Notes: generated by a model not told the origin, from the letters alone. A stretch of DNA of 64,000 nt from Lewinellaceae bacterium (GCA_020636405.1 JACJXW010000004.1:3956001-4020000), one strand, 5' to 3'; counted from the first letter of the stretch, positions 17,605 through 26,378 are shown. Made by a program: numbers and translations.

Positions 17605-19161
17605 TTACCTGGCCAGTGTCACATCTCCTTTATACAGCCTTTGCTTACCATCGATGAAATCAACGATAGTATAGTAGGCAAATACCGCCGGGTTCATGGG
17701 TTCGCCGCGGAAAATACCATCCCATCCAAAGAGGGGGTCATTGGGGGGGAAATTATAGCCTTCGTAAACAAGTTCACACTCAAAGGTGAGCGCTGCCAGG
17801 CATGTGATAGCCGGTGGCGTTGTATCATCGATGGTGATGGTTTGAGTGCAAGGCGTAATGTTGCCGCAAAGGTCCTCGGCCTCATACGTCCGCGTGACCA
17901 CCTCCGGGCAGCTAGCACTGTCCGATACATCGCCAATGTGCGTAACTGTTGCAGAGCAATTGTCGCTAACCGTTACCAAGGATACATCGACAACAGGAAT
18001 TTCCGAGTTGCACGAAATGATGGCTGGTTCCGGGCAGGTAATTGTTGGCGCTTCTTCATCATTAAGCGTAATGATCACATCGCAAGTGGCTGTATTGCCA
18101 CAATCGTCGAACACCTCATAGGTATGGGTTATCGTTTCAGGGCAACTATTACCATCTGAAACTATGTTAATCAAGGAAATATTATTATTCGAGACATTAC
18201 AAATAAAGTTGAAGGCGCCTCCCGCAGCCACAAACTGGTTCATATCGGGGTTAGGGGTTGTAGCTACAAGGCTACCCGTACCTCCGGGACCGTTATACCA
18301 TTGATAACTGTAATTGACACCGGCAGGCGTCACCGTACTAACCAGTGGTTGAATCTCATCTATACAAAAGGAGGCCGGGTTGGGGGCCACGGAAATAAAT
18401 ATTTCAGGAATAACTTCAAGGGTGATCGTTTCACAAGCCTCGCTTGCAGTACCACATATTACAGAGCCAGCATCACCACAAATTTCGTATTCAATAAATT
18501 GCGGAGCGTTTTCATCCGGGGTGAACTGCAACGAAGAACAGCCTGGAGAACAGGTTAAATAAGAATCATATAGAGGGTTTCCTGAACTCCAAGTGACTGT
18601 GCCAGCCACTACTCCTTCAACGGTCACTTCTCCTGTACAATCAACTCTGGTAGAAATGGCTCCGGGTAAAACAATACCAGAAGTGGAGGTAACACCATAT
18701 ACATTAGTATTATTACCTGGTTCACATATAGTAAGTTCATATACGCCACCGCCTTCCAGGCAGATCCCTTCGCCCACTATGTATTCATCCCCGCATCCAA
18801 TCTCATAAAACTGAGCGCCATTTGGATTGGCTCCCACCAAAATAGAAAAGGTTAAACCTACTGATTCTTCGTCAAGAACAATTGTAAACTGAATACACCT
18901 ATCAGGCCATTCCGATTCACAGCATAGCCCATCTCTGGCAACCTGGGGAGAAACCCAGGCACTGTCTGGTGCACCCGTAAGATTAACTAAAAAGAAAGGA
19001 GTGTCATCTGTACACAAAGGACATTGAAAAGTGGGGGCACAAGGGCTCCTGACAACAATCCTTTGTACACAATCCGTAAAGTTACCGCAATCATCGGTGG
19101 CTCGATAAGTGCGGTCAATATTCTCAGGGCAACCACTACCTAGGTGCTGATTCCCCTTCAT
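17605..19161 (-). CDS. HYR-repeat surface adhesin with gliding-motility C-terminal tail; probably degraded
   Basis: The 518 codons encode cysteine-rich HYR-like repeats (CPExxxRTYxAxDxCGN units), a middle segment seen in giant Saprospiria adhesins, and a terminal strand ending YKGDVTLAR, which is the end of the type B gliding-motility-associated C-terminal domain (CHU_C/TIGR04131) used for T9SS export. Only the last 50 or so residues of that domain remain: the sequence jumps at about base 17772 from an HYR unit (LTFECE) into the ELVYEGYNFPPND strand, and the usual FSPNGDGVND start is missing. The 5' end also begins in mid-repeat with no signal peptide; a leader ORF lies in another frame immediately upstream. 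I read this as a remnant of a much larger gene. Confidence 0.6.
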   Translation of the reverse strand: MKGNQHLGSGCPENIDRTYRATDDCGNFTDCVQRIVVRSPCAPTFQCPLCTDDTPFFLVNLTGAPDSAWVSPQVARDGLCCESEWPDRCIQFTIVLDEESVGLTFSILVGANPNGAQFYEIGCGDEYIVGEGICLEGGGVYELTICEPGNNTNVYGVTSTSGIVLPGAISTRVDCTGEVTVEGVVAGTVTWSSGNPLYDSYLTCSPGCSSLQFTPDENAPQFIEYEICGDAGSVICGTASEACETITLEVIPEIFISVAPNPASFCIDEIQPLVSTVTPAGVNYSYQWYNGPGGTGSLVATTPNPDMNQFVAAGGAFNFICNVSNNNISLINIVSDGNSCPETITHTYEVFDDCGNTATCDVIITLNDEEAPTITCPEPAIISCNSEIPVVDVSLVTVSDNCSATVTHIGDVSDSASCPEVVTRTYEAEDLCGNITPCTQTITIDDTTPPAITCLAALTFECELVYEGYNFPPNDPLFGWDGIFRGEPMNPAVFAYYTIVDFIDGKQRLYKGDVTLAR

Positions 19162-19399
19162 TGGAAGAGTTCGCCTTCGGGGAATTCTCTATTTCATTTA
19201 TGAAAGAGGCCTTTGAACTTTGAGCGTTGTCACCTGAGGCAGGCCCCTTTGTATTCCCCAAACCAGGATCGGAAAAAGTTTCAACTTTAAGGCCAATCTC
19301 AGCAAGGGCAGGTTGAGGCTGCACAAAGCTCCCATACCTTCGCTCATCATGAAGGAAAATAAGAACCGTAAATAATATAGAGTAATAAACAAACTTCAT
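19136..19399 (-). pseudogene. Leader fragment of the HYR adhesin in a different frame
   Basis: Eighty-seven codons start with MKFVYYSILFTVLIFL, a signal-anchor or secretion leader, and continue with low-complexity Ser/Asn/Glu sequence ending NSSNEGESAPR. It overlaps the HYR ORF by 26 bases in another frame. The simplest reading is that it was once the 5' end of the same adhesin gene and that an out-of-frame deletion joined the two. It could also be an independent short secreted protein, but no homologue was recognised. Confidence 0.45.
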
Positions 19400-19603
19400 T
19401 CAAATTTGGGGCTCAGATAGCATTCCTATTTAATAAAGTCCAGTTAAATAGACAGTACTCACCCAATACCGACATCGAGCAAGGTAAAACGCTGGAAATT
19501 TGTGTGGGGAATGGAGCAAATGTTAAACCTAAAGTTAGATTCTTTCCTGGCAAATAGAAACTTTGGGATAAAAAAATTGAGTTAATTTTACTGCGAAAAA
19601 CTT

Positions 19604-21325
19604 ATGATCATGTCTAGGATTCTATTTATCATTCTTTGTGCTTTATGCTCTGAGGAGGGGTTCAGCCAGGCCTTTTTCCAGGATATTTCTGCGCAGGCAG
19701 GCATCAATAACGCCGGGAAGAACTACGGAGTCGCCATCGGCGACTACAACAATGACGGCAAGGAGGACATTTATATTTCCCGCCACACCTTACCCAACCT
19801 ACTCTACCGAAACAATGGAGATAATACCTTCACCGATGTGGCCCTGCAGGCAGGAGTAGCCCATGGGGGCACAACAACCTGCAGCGTATGGGGTGATATT
19901 GATAATGACGGAGACCTCGACCTATACCTCGGAAACCGGGATGAAGCCAATATCCTTTACCGGAACAATGGGAACGGCACTTTTACCGATATCAGCATGA
20001 GTGCCGGGGTAAATACCCTTTTCCGCACTCGTGCAGTGTTGTTTGGCGATATCGACCAGGACGGGTATATCGACCTGTATGTAGCCAACATGACCGCGGC
20101 CAATTATATGTTCAGAAACAACGGAGACAATACATTCACCGACATAACGGCAAGTTCCAATACCCAGGATTTTGGAATAGCCATGGGGTCTTTGTTCTTC
20201 GACTATGACAACGATGGAGACCTTGACCTATACCTTACTCATGACGCCAACCAGCCTTACATCCTCTATCAGAATGATGGCACCGGGCGCTTCACAGACG
20301 TCTCAGCACAATCCAACACCAATTATGCCGGACAGGGTATGGGGGTAGATGTAGGTGATATGAATAACGACGGCTTTCTGGACATCTACATCACCAACCT
20401 CTACGAGAACACCCTACTGTTGAATAATGGCGATGGTACATTCTCTAATATCACCGCCGCTGCCGGTGTTGGCGATTTGGGAATGGGTTGGGGCACCCTT
20501 TGGATGGATTGTGAAAATGACGGGTTGCAGGACATTTACGTCAGCAATGACAGCTACTTCTCCCCCTATCCAAATCTTTTATACCAGAACAAAGGAGATA
20601 ATACCTTTCAGGTCATCAGCCACAGTTCTCCTTTATCCAGCATGTATGGCGGTTATGGTGTCGCCACTGCCGATTTTAATGCAGACGGGCGGGCAGACCT
20701 ATTCCTGGCCAACAGCGGAAATGATGGAAACCAATTGTTTATTAACCTCACCAACAATGCCAATAATTGGGTAAAAGTTAAACTTAGCGGCACCCAAAGC
20801 AACCGTGCTGCTATCGGAGCCCGGGTGGAGGTTGAGGCGGGAGGCAAAAAAATGATCGATGAAGTCATCGCCGGCGCCTCTTATGCTTCTCAGAATAGCC
20901 TTATTCTCCATTTTGGGCTGGGGAATGCCGAAATAATAGACCGAATAGTGGTCCGCTGGCCAAGCGGGCTGGTAGAAGAGTTTGAACAGATGGAGCCCAA
21001 CACCAGCTACCTGATAACTGAAGGAGAAAGCGTGGTGGCAAATGCTTCTGCAGCTATTGTCCCTGACCTGGAGCTGAACGCCTTTCCTTCTCCATTTACA
21101 GATAAACTACAGGTCTGTTTCAAACTTGAGCAACCCGGTTTTGTCAAGTTAACCATCCGCGATGTAAACGGGAAGACAGTAGCCCAGCTTGCGGAGGGCA
21201 GCTTCCCTGCCGGCAGGCAGGCATTAGAATGGACTCCACCGGCTGGGATCCCTTCCGGGATGTATTTTTGCCACTTCCAGTCCACAAAAGTGCAAAAGGC
21301 CGTCAGGGCTATATATGTACGCTAA
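19604..21325 (+). CDS. FG-GAP/ASPIC (CRTAC1-like) secreted protein with T9SS sorting domain
   Basis: A signal peptide (about residues 1-22, ending GFSQA) is followed by at least six calcium-loop beta-propeller repeats with GDxNNDGxxD motifs, an ASPIC/UnbV segment with DRIVVRWPSG near residue 450, and a C-terminal type A T9SS sorting domain from about residue 495 that contains NAFPSPFTDKL, the WTPP turn and GMYFCHF. It is expected to be exported by T9SS and attached to or released from the surface; Asp-rich loops likely bind Ca2+. The two ATGs at 19604 and 19610 cannot be distinguished. A PorV-family barrel gene follows. Confidence 0.87.
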   Translation: MIMSRILFIILCALCSEEGFSQAFFQDISAQAGINNAGKNYGVAIGDYNNDGKEDIYISRHTLPNLLYRNNGDNTFTDVALQAGVAHGGTTTCSVWGDIDNDGDLDLYLGNRDEANILYRNNGNGTFTDISMSAGVNTLFRTRAVLFGDIDQDGYIDLYVANMTAANYMFRNNGDNTFTDITASSNTQDFGIAMGSLFFDYDNDGDLDLYLTHDANQPYILYQNDGTGRFTDVSAQSNTNYAGQGMGVDVGDMNNDGFLDIYITNLYENTLLLNNGDGTFSNITAAAGVGDLGMGWGTLWMDCENDGLQDIYVSNDSYFSPYPNLLYQNKGDNTFQVISHSSPLSSMYGGYGVATADFNADGRADLFLANSGNDGNQLFINLTNNANNWVKVKLSGTQSNRAAIGARVEVEAGGKKMIDEVIAGASYASQNSLILHFGLGNAEIIDRIVVRWPSGLVEEFEQMEPNTSYLITEGESVVANASAAIVPDLELNAFPSPFTDKLQVCFKLEQPGFVKLTIRDVNGKTVAQLAEGSFPAGRQALEWTPPAGIPSGMYFCHFQSTKVQKAVRAIYVR

Positions 21326-21495
21326 GCGCCTGTTGCGCAACACCGTAGAAAACCGAATGCTCTGAGTGGCTGCAAGCAGACAAAAATGCCGGCAAAGAGT
21401 GTGGGCCTCACACTTAAAACCCTATACTTGCGTTATGATTGCTAAGGCTGGAAGGCCTGCCCCTTCCTTCCGAGGACACAAACAAGTACCCAATA

Positions 21496-22587
21496 ATGAA
21501 GAGACTACTACGCCTCCTTGGCCTATTTTTCCTAACCAGCTTGGCCAATACAGCCCTTCAGGCACAGAAATACAGTAATGAATTCCTTTCTATCGGAGTT
21601 GGCGCTCGTGCCCAGGCATTGGGCAACGCAGTCATTGCCAGCACCTCGGATGTAACGGCTGGAGTTTGGAACCCGGCAGGGCTTGCGAACCTGAGTGGCT
21701 CCCAAAGCCTCCAAGCCGGGGCTATGCACGCAGAGTGGTTTGCCGGAGTCGGCAAATTCGATTACCTGGGCATCACGCTGCCGCTATCTGATGAGAAACG
21801 CCGGCTGGGGTTATCCGTTATCCGCTTTGGCATCGACGAAATACCCAATACGCTTAGTCTTTATGAAAGTGACGGCAGCATTAATTTTGACAATATCGTC
21901 GAATTCTCTGCAGTGGATTATGCCTTCCTGGCCAGCTATGCACAACAATTGAAGTCCCAGAAAGGGCGCCTTCAACTCGGTGGCAGCATTAAAGTAGTCC
22001 ACCGGAGGATTGGCCCCTTTGCTACTTCCTGGGGATTTGGGCTTGACGCCGGGCTACAGTACCGCAACAATGGGTGGCAGTTTGGGCTTCTGGCAAAAGA
22101 TGTCACGACTACCTTCAACGCCTGGTCTTTTAGCTTTACCGAGGAAGAAAAGGAAGTGCTGGCGCTCACCAATAACGAAGTGCCCATCAACAGCGTGGAG
22201 GTCACCAAGCCACAACTTGTAATTGGGGCGGCGCGCCGTTTTGAATTGGGCAGCGTTGGGTTCCTCCCGGAACTGGACCTCATCATCACCACCGACGGCC
22301 AGCGCAACACCCTGCTGTCTGCCAGCCCATTCAGCATCGATCCTGCATTTGGACTGGAAGCAGATTACAACGAGTTCATCTATTTGCGTGCTGGCCTAAA
22401 TCAATTTCAGCGTATTAAAGACTTTGACAATAGTGAAAGCCTGCGTATGCGTCCCAGCCTGGGCGTAGGCCTGCGCATCTCCAGCCTGAAGGTCGACTAT
22501 GCATTCACCGACCTGGGCAGTGAAGAGAATACCTTCTCACACGTTATCTCTCTTCTCCTGGAGATCAAGCCCCGAAATAAAGGCTAA
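21496..22587 (+). CDS. PorV/PorQ-family outer-membrane beta-barrel protein
   Basis: The mature region opens with NEFLSIGVGARAQALGNAVIASTSDVTAGVWNPAGLA, with the ARALGMGG-like and WNPAGLA elements of the PorV/PorQ (FadL-like) family. Later strands alternate with aromatic residues, ending ISLLLEIK. The signal peptide is MKRLLRLLGLFFLTSLANTALQAQ. Family members shuttle T9SS cargo to the attachment complex or act in its export. I chose ATG 21496 over 21439 because it begins the signal peptide. It lies 170 bases after a T9SS cargo gene. Its stop codon is the first base run of a palindromic repeat element. Whether it is PorV itself or a paralogue cannot be told. Confidence 0.82.
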   Translation: MKRLLRLLGLFFLTSLANTALQAQKYSNEFLSIGVGARAQALGNAVIASTSDVTAGVWNPAGLANLSGSQSLQAGAMHAEWFAGVGKFDYLGITLPLSDEKRRLGLSVIRFGIDEIPNTLSLYESDGSINFDNIVEFSAVDYAFLASYAQQLKSQKGRLQLGGSIKVVHRRIGPFATSWGFGLDAGLQYRNNGWQFGLLAKDVTTTFNAWSFSFTEEEKEVLALTNNEVPINSVEVTKPQLVIGAARRFELGSVGFLPELDLIITTDGQRNTLLSASPFSIDPAFGLEADYNEFIYLRAGLNQFQRIKDFDNSESLRMRPSLGVGLRISSLKVDYAFTDLGSEENTFSHVISLLLEIKPRNKG

Positions 22588-22748
22588 GTACACCGTAACA
22601 TAAGTAACTTTGCGCTTTGGCAGTGCCTTTTGGCGAAATGCTGCGTTACTCGTCGGTCAGGTAGCTGGGGCTATCCTCCCTCCTCGCGCCTTGCCTTTCG
22701 CCAAAATACCCATCCCAAAACACCAAAGAACGTATATTACGGTGTACT
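22587..22748 (+). repeat. MITE-like palindromic element, about 162 bp
   Basis: Terminal inverted repeats of 16 bases (AGTACACCGTAACATA at 22587-22602 against 22733-22748, 15 of 16 match) enclose a second inverted pair, TTTTGGCGAAA at 22628-22638 and 22696-22706. There is no ORF of recognisable protein. The element starts on the last base of the PorV-like gene's stop codon. No clear target duplication could be found. It may be a non-autonomous transposable element or a REP-like structure; a copy search in the genome would decide. Confidence 0.5.
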
Positions 22749-22750
22749 GA

Positions 22751-22795
22751 GGCAAAAGGCCAAAGAAATTTTACATTGCAAAGTTGCCTTTTGCC
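22751..22795 (+). terminator. Hairpin after the MITE-like element
   Basis: GGCAAAAGGC (22751-22760) pairs perfectly with GCCTTTTGCC (22786-22795) over a 25-base loop. A T-run is lacking, so it may be a terminator for the PorV gene or part of the palindrome-rich region. Confidence 0.35.
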
Positions 22796-22910
22796 GGAAA
22801 ACCTCATTAATTTGTGACTATCGATGGCTATAGCAGCTATCAGCCACCGTGCAAGTATCAAAAGTTTTGACTCTACATTTTTAACAAATTAGGGTTTGAC
22901 TTGGGGTGAC

Positions 22911-23002
22911 TAGGGCGGGCCTCAGTCCCGGTAACTATCGGGATTCTCTTCGGAGACAAGGGGATTACTGAACCACGCCGGCTGCCCTATTCGTGTTTTT
23001 TT
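22911..23002 (+). ncRNA. Candidate structured RNA with intrinsic-terminator-like end
   Basis: The segment folds by eye into an outer TAGGGC/GCCCTA stem (22911-22916 with 22984-22989), an inner GGC/GCC, a TCAGT/ACTGA stem (22922-22926 with 22967-22971), a CCCG/CGGG hairpin and a TCTC-UUCG-GAGA hairpin with a classic cUUCGg tetraloop. Seven T residues follow at 22996-23002. No protein coding is evident. I recognise no known family (not tmRNA, SRP, RNase P or 6S by motif). It could be a small RNA or a leader; the downstream RRM gene seems to have its own promoter. The call rests on structure only. Confidence 0.35.
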
Positions 23003-23054
23003 CGAGGGTCCAAAAACGTCCCTGATACTTGTGCGGTACTTTTTCCCGAACCAT

Positions 23055-23095
23055 AAAAAGCCACCGTTCTGCCCTCTGGTAAGCGGTGGCTTTTT
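23055..23095 (+). terminator. Strong rho-independent terminator
   Basis: AAAAAGCCACCG (23055-23066) pairs with CGGTGGC plus TTTTT (23084-23095). It ends whatever is read from the left, either the PorV-like gene or the candidate structured RNA, just before the RRM gene promoter. Confidence 0.7.
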
Positions 23096-23127
23096 CCTTT
23101 TTTCTTCGCCCTTTTTGCGTTCAGCCC

Positions 23128-23158
23128 TTTACTTCCTAGCCTATTATAAATATCTTTA
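23128..23158 (+). promoter_or_regulatory. Promoter for the RRM protein gene
   Basis: TTTA (23128-23131), spacer 19, then TATCTTTA (23151-23158), each one base from the Bacteroidetes -33/-7 consensus. It lies 100 bases before the chosen ATG, leaving a long untranslated leader. Confidence 0.45.
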
Positions 23159-23257
23159 CAAGACGAAAGAGTATTTTTTTGTATAGCAAATCACGCAGTG
23201 AAGCCTGAATTTGCTACGCAAATAAGGCTCAAATTACCACAATCTAAATTCTTAGTA

Positions 23258-23599
23258 ATGAACATTTTCGTAGCAAAATTGAGTTACGACACTCATGAAG
23301 ACACTTTGAGGGACCTCTTTGAAGAGTTTGGTGAAGTGAGTAGCGCCAAAATTATTATGGACAAGTTTACAGGTAAGTCCAAGGGCTTTGGATTCGTTGA
23401 AATGCCCAACGATGATGAAGCGCAGGCGGCTATCAATGAATTGAATGACTCAGAACTCGATGGCAGGACAATCGTCGTGAAAAAAGCTCGTCCAAAAGAA
23501 GACAACCCCCGAAGAGGCGGTGGCGGTGGCGGCTACGGTGGTGGCGGCGGCTATGGCGGTGGCGGCGGATACGGCGGCGGACGAGACAGAAGATACTGA
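23258..23599 (+). CDS. RRM-domain RNA-binding protein with Gly-rich tail
   Basis: This 113-residue protein has one RNA-recognition motif: RNP2 IFVAKL at residues 3-8 and RNP1 KGFGFVEM at 42-49. The C-terminal 30 residues are GGYGGG repeats and finish RDRRY, like the cyanobacterial and Bacteroidota cold-inducible RRM proteins, which bind single-stranded RNA. The ATG at 23258 begins the domain; an in-frame ATG 20 codons upstream adds unconserved residues. It is the only clearly RRM protein in the window and probably monocistronic, with a terminator hairpin after it. Confidence 0.9.
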   Translation: MNIFVAKLSYDTHEDTLRDLFEEFGEVSSAKIIMDKFTGKSKGFGFVEMPNDDEAQAAINELNDSELDGRTIVVKKARPKEDNPRRGGGGGGYGGGGGYGGGGGYGGGRDRRY

Positions 23600-23620
23600 T
23601 TTTTACTCCTGATCATTATG

Positions 23621-23658
23621 GAAGAAGCCCGGACTGGTTGAACCAGCCGGGCTTCTTC
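23621..23658. terminator. Bidirectional hairpin between convergent genes
   Basis: GAAGAAGCCCGG pairs with CCGGGCTTCTTC, with an inner CTGGTT/AACCAG stem. It separates the RRM gene from the convergent lipoprotein gene. No T-run on either side, so efficiency is uncertain. Confidence 0.5.
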
Positions 23659-23660
23659 CG

Positions 23661-24749
23661 TTACTGACACCTTATGCGCGTCACTGCTTTTTGGGTGCTG
23701 ATGACATACCAGTCTCCATTCGGCTCTGCATAAAGATCATAAGCGCTTTCCGCCGGAAGGTTCGGGTCGGTTATGTTGACAACATCATCCAAGCTCAATT
23801 CCTCGCTTTGGGACAGGTTGAACTCATGTACACCCCGGTTGGTGGCGACGAGCAGTTTTTCCCCGGTGATAACTGCATCCTGAACTGTCCCGCGAAGCAT
23901 CTCCACCGCCTTTTCCGGCAGCTCTTCTCCAGGCGTATTGCCGGTCAGGAAAAGGGGAGCCCATTCCCCGTTTTTGTAGTATAGAATTTCATAAAACAGG
24001 ACCCCTGCTTTAGCGACTACGGCCATGCCGTCTTTGTAATTCAGGAAATGGGTCTCGTCTTCAGCCGGATTGGAGCCTTCATGCCCCCAGAAGTTGGAGT
24101 TTTCTGCGGAAATGCGCTGAGCCAGGTTGGGCCCGTCAAACTTCAGAAGGTGGCCGCTGCAATCAACTGCCCAGAGGTAGCCCTGAGTATCGAAGAAAAG
24201 ATGATCCAGAGATACGCACATTCCCGTTTCGTAATTACTGGTGTATCGGGTGGGTGTGAAGTCAACAGGGCTCAACTCATAAATGTGTTGCGGCTGTACA
24301 CTTCCCTGGCCAAGTGGCGCAAAAAGCAACTTGCCATCCGGAGATAATATTATGTCCCAACAGCCCAGCTCGCTTTTCTGGGTAAAGTTCAATTCTTCAT
24401 CCAATTCATAGATGCCATCCGTGCCACAGATAAGCATTTTTTGGTTGTAGGGCAGGAATTTGTGGACATCCAGTCCGTTTTTTTCAAGGACAACTTCACC
24501 GTTGAAACCGTCTGTAACCAACAAGTCATCAAAGCCTCCATAGAGGAAATAATCGCCATAGCGGATCATCTCATCGAAATAGAGCGAGCTGCCGGGGCCA
24601 GTAAGTTCAGAGGTTTCATAGGAGGGACAATTAAAGAGGCTCCTTTCTACTTTGGCCTGTTCCTGTGAGAGTGTGTCATCTTCCTTATGGCAGGAAAAAA
24701 GTAAGAGCAACAGAAATAAGGCGGAGAGCGTGCGTAAGTTATTCTTCAT
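23661..24749 (-). CDS. Lipoprotein, probable beta-propeller-like
   Basis: The signal MKNNLRTLSALFLLLLLFSC ends in a lipobox with Cys20, so the mature protein is lipid-anchored. The remaining 340 residues have recurring short strands with Gly/Asp turns (for example DIILSPDGKLLFAPL and DTQGYLWAVDCSG), as in seven-bladed propellers, but no catalytic motif. It is a likely surface or periplasmic lipoprotein of unknown role. It is convergent with the RRM gene and ends at a terminator hairpin. Confidence 0.7.
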   Translation of the reverse strand: MKNNLRTLSALFLLLLLFSCHKEDDTLSQEQAKVERSLFNCPSYETSELTGPGSSLYFDEMIRYGDYFLYGGFDDLLVTDGFNGEVVLEKNGLDVHKFLPYNQKMLICGTDGIYELDEELNFTQKSELGCWDIILSPDGKLLFAPLGQGSVQPQHIYELSPVDFTPTRYTSNYETGMCVSLDHLFFDTQGYLWAVDCSGHLLKFDGPNLAQRISAENSNFWGHEGSNPAEDETHFLNYKDGMAVVAKAGVLFYEILYYKNGEWAPLFLTGNTPGEELPEKAVEMLRGTVQDAVITGEKLLVATNRGVHEFNLSQSEELSLDDVVNITDPNLPAESAYDLYAEPNGDWYVISTQKAVTRIRCQ

Positions 24750-24933
24750 CGAATCGCTTTTTTCATATGCAAATTACGAAAAAGAAATAAAACGCGAATG
24801 GGGCCTTTCTCCTGTAAGAAAAGCCTTACGGAAAAACAACCAGAGTTGAGGGATTAACAATAAATCAGCAATTTTCAAGGGAGCCAGGCTGGCGCTTTAA
24901 CACTTTCGCCTCCTGGTTAAAATAGGGTTAACG

Positions 24934-26367
24934 TCAACCTTTATTGTAATTTTGGTGTGCTTTCAATCCAACCTCCTTCCCTTTTTCCAGCATAAACCGA
25001 AAGGCCGCATCGTACTCATTGGGGATATCGCCATCGAGAATTGCTTCCCGGATCGCATTTTTGATGACCCCTACTTCCCGGGAAGGAGCAATGTTGAAAG
25101 TTTCCATAATGAGTTCGCCGGAAATGGGTGGCTGCCAATTGCGCAAGTGGTCATTTTCCTCCACCTCTTTCAGGCGTTCGCGCACCAATTCGTAATTTTC
25201 CAGGTAGCGTGCTACCTTTTTGGGATTTTTGGAAGTGATATCGGCCTCACACAACATCATCAGGTCGTCAATATCATCGCCCGCCTCAAACAACAGGCGC
25301 CGGATGGCCGAATCGGTAATATTCTCTTTCGTGAGGCTTATGGGGCGCAGATGCAGGCGGACCAGTTTCTGAACGTATTTCATTTTATGGTCAAGAGGCA
25401 AGCGCAGGTTCTTAAAAATGCGGGGCACCATGGCGGCCCCCAGCGCTTCGTGGCCGTGGAAGGTCCACCCCTGCTCCGGATGAAAGCGTTTGGTCGGAGG
25501 CTTGGCAATATCGTGTAACAGGGCGGCCCAACGCAGCCAGAGGCTGTGGGTATTTTTGCTCAGGTTGTCCAGGACCTGGAGGGTGTGGTAAAAATTGTCT
25601 TTATGTGCTCTGCCGTTACGCACTTCAACCCCCTGTAAAGCGGCCATTTCGGGAAAGATCAACCGCAAAAGCCCGGTGTCAAAGAGCTGTTTAAAACCAA
25701 TGGAAGGTTCATCAGACTCTATGATCTTATTCAGCTCCGTTGTGATCCGTTCTTTGGAAATGATATTGATGCGGTTTCGGAATTTTCCGATGGACTGAAA
25801 TGCTTCCGGGTCAATAGTAAAGCCGAGCTGAGTGGCAAAGCGAATAGCGCGCATCATTCGCAGGGGGTCGTCGGAGAAGGTTTTCCCCGGTTCCAGAGGC
25901 GTTTTGATCAGCTTGGCTTCCAGATGTTCCAAGCCATCGAAGGGGTCGATGATGGAACCGTAGTCTTCTTCGTTGAGGCTGACAGCAAGAGCGTTGATGG
26001 TAAAATCCCGGCGAAGCTGATCATCCTCCAGGCTCCCCTCTTCCACCACCGGTTTTCGGGAATCCGAACGGTAGGATTCCCTTCTGGCTCCAACGAATTC
26101 GATTTCCATATCGCGATGTTTCAGCATAGCAGTACCGAAACGCTTGTATACGGTAATCCGGGGAATGGGCCTAAGCTTGGCTGCTACATTCTGGGCCAGG
26201 CGTATACCACTGCCCACACACACGATATCCATATCCTTGGAAGGCCGCGCCAGGAGCCGGTCCCGCACATACCCCCCCACTACATAGGCAGGATACCCCA
26301 GCTCATGCGCAGTGTGGCTGATCACTTCAAAGATCTTTCTCTCGTGTGGTTCTATGTTAAAAACCAA
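24934..26367 (-). CDS. cca: CCA tRNA nucleotidyltransferase with HD domain
   Basis: Adds or repairs the 3' CCA of tRNAs. The nucleotidyltransferase motif VVGGYVRDRLL is at about residues 29-39 and the catalytic Asp pair in DMDIV is at 45 and 47. RRDFTINALA, DPFDGLEHL and DPLRMMRAIRFA follow, then an HD domain with HDIAKPP and a C-terminal helical region. The start appears to be a TTG at 26367, since no ATG lies in the right place, and the gene begins 11 bases after the dus stop. The two are probably cotranscribed. Confidence 0.93.
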   Translation of the reverse strand: MVFNIEPHERKIFEVISHTAHELGYPAYVVGGYVRDRLLARPSKDMDIVCVGSGIRLAQNVAAKLRPIPRITVYKRFGTAMLKHRDMEIEFVGARRESYRSDSRKPVVEEGSLEDDQLRRDFTINALAVSLNEEDYGSIIDPFDGLEHLEAKLIKTPLEPGKTFSDDPLRMMRAIRFATQLGFTIDPEAFQSIGKFRNRINIISKERITTELNKIIESDEPSIGFKQLFDTGLLRLIFPEMAALQGVEVRNGRAHKDNFYHTLQVLDNLSKNTHSLWLRWAALLHDIAKPPTKRFHPEQGWTFHGHEALGAAMVPRIFKNLRLPLDHKMKYVQKLVRLHLRPISLTKENITDSAIRRLLFEAGDDIDDLMMLCEADITSKNPKKVARYLENYELVRERLKEVEENDHLRNWQPPISGELIMETFNIAPSREVGVIKNAIREAILDGDIPNEYDAAFRFMLEKGKEVGLKAHQNYNKG

Positions 26368-26378
26368 AACAATTGCTT

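Noticed and set aside
22587..22748. Complete insertion sequence
   Set aside because: The element is too short to encode a transposase and no target duplication was visible, so it is only called MITE-like.
22630..22861. Short ORFs on both strands in the palindromic region after the PorV-like gene
   Set aside because: They only reflect inverted repeats; neither has a start context, a family match or codon use like real genes.
22911..23002. tmRNA, SRP RNA, RNase P or 6S RNA
   Set aside because: None of the hallmark sequences, such as the tmRNA ends, the SRP GGAAGGAAGCA loop or the RNase P conserved cores, could be found.
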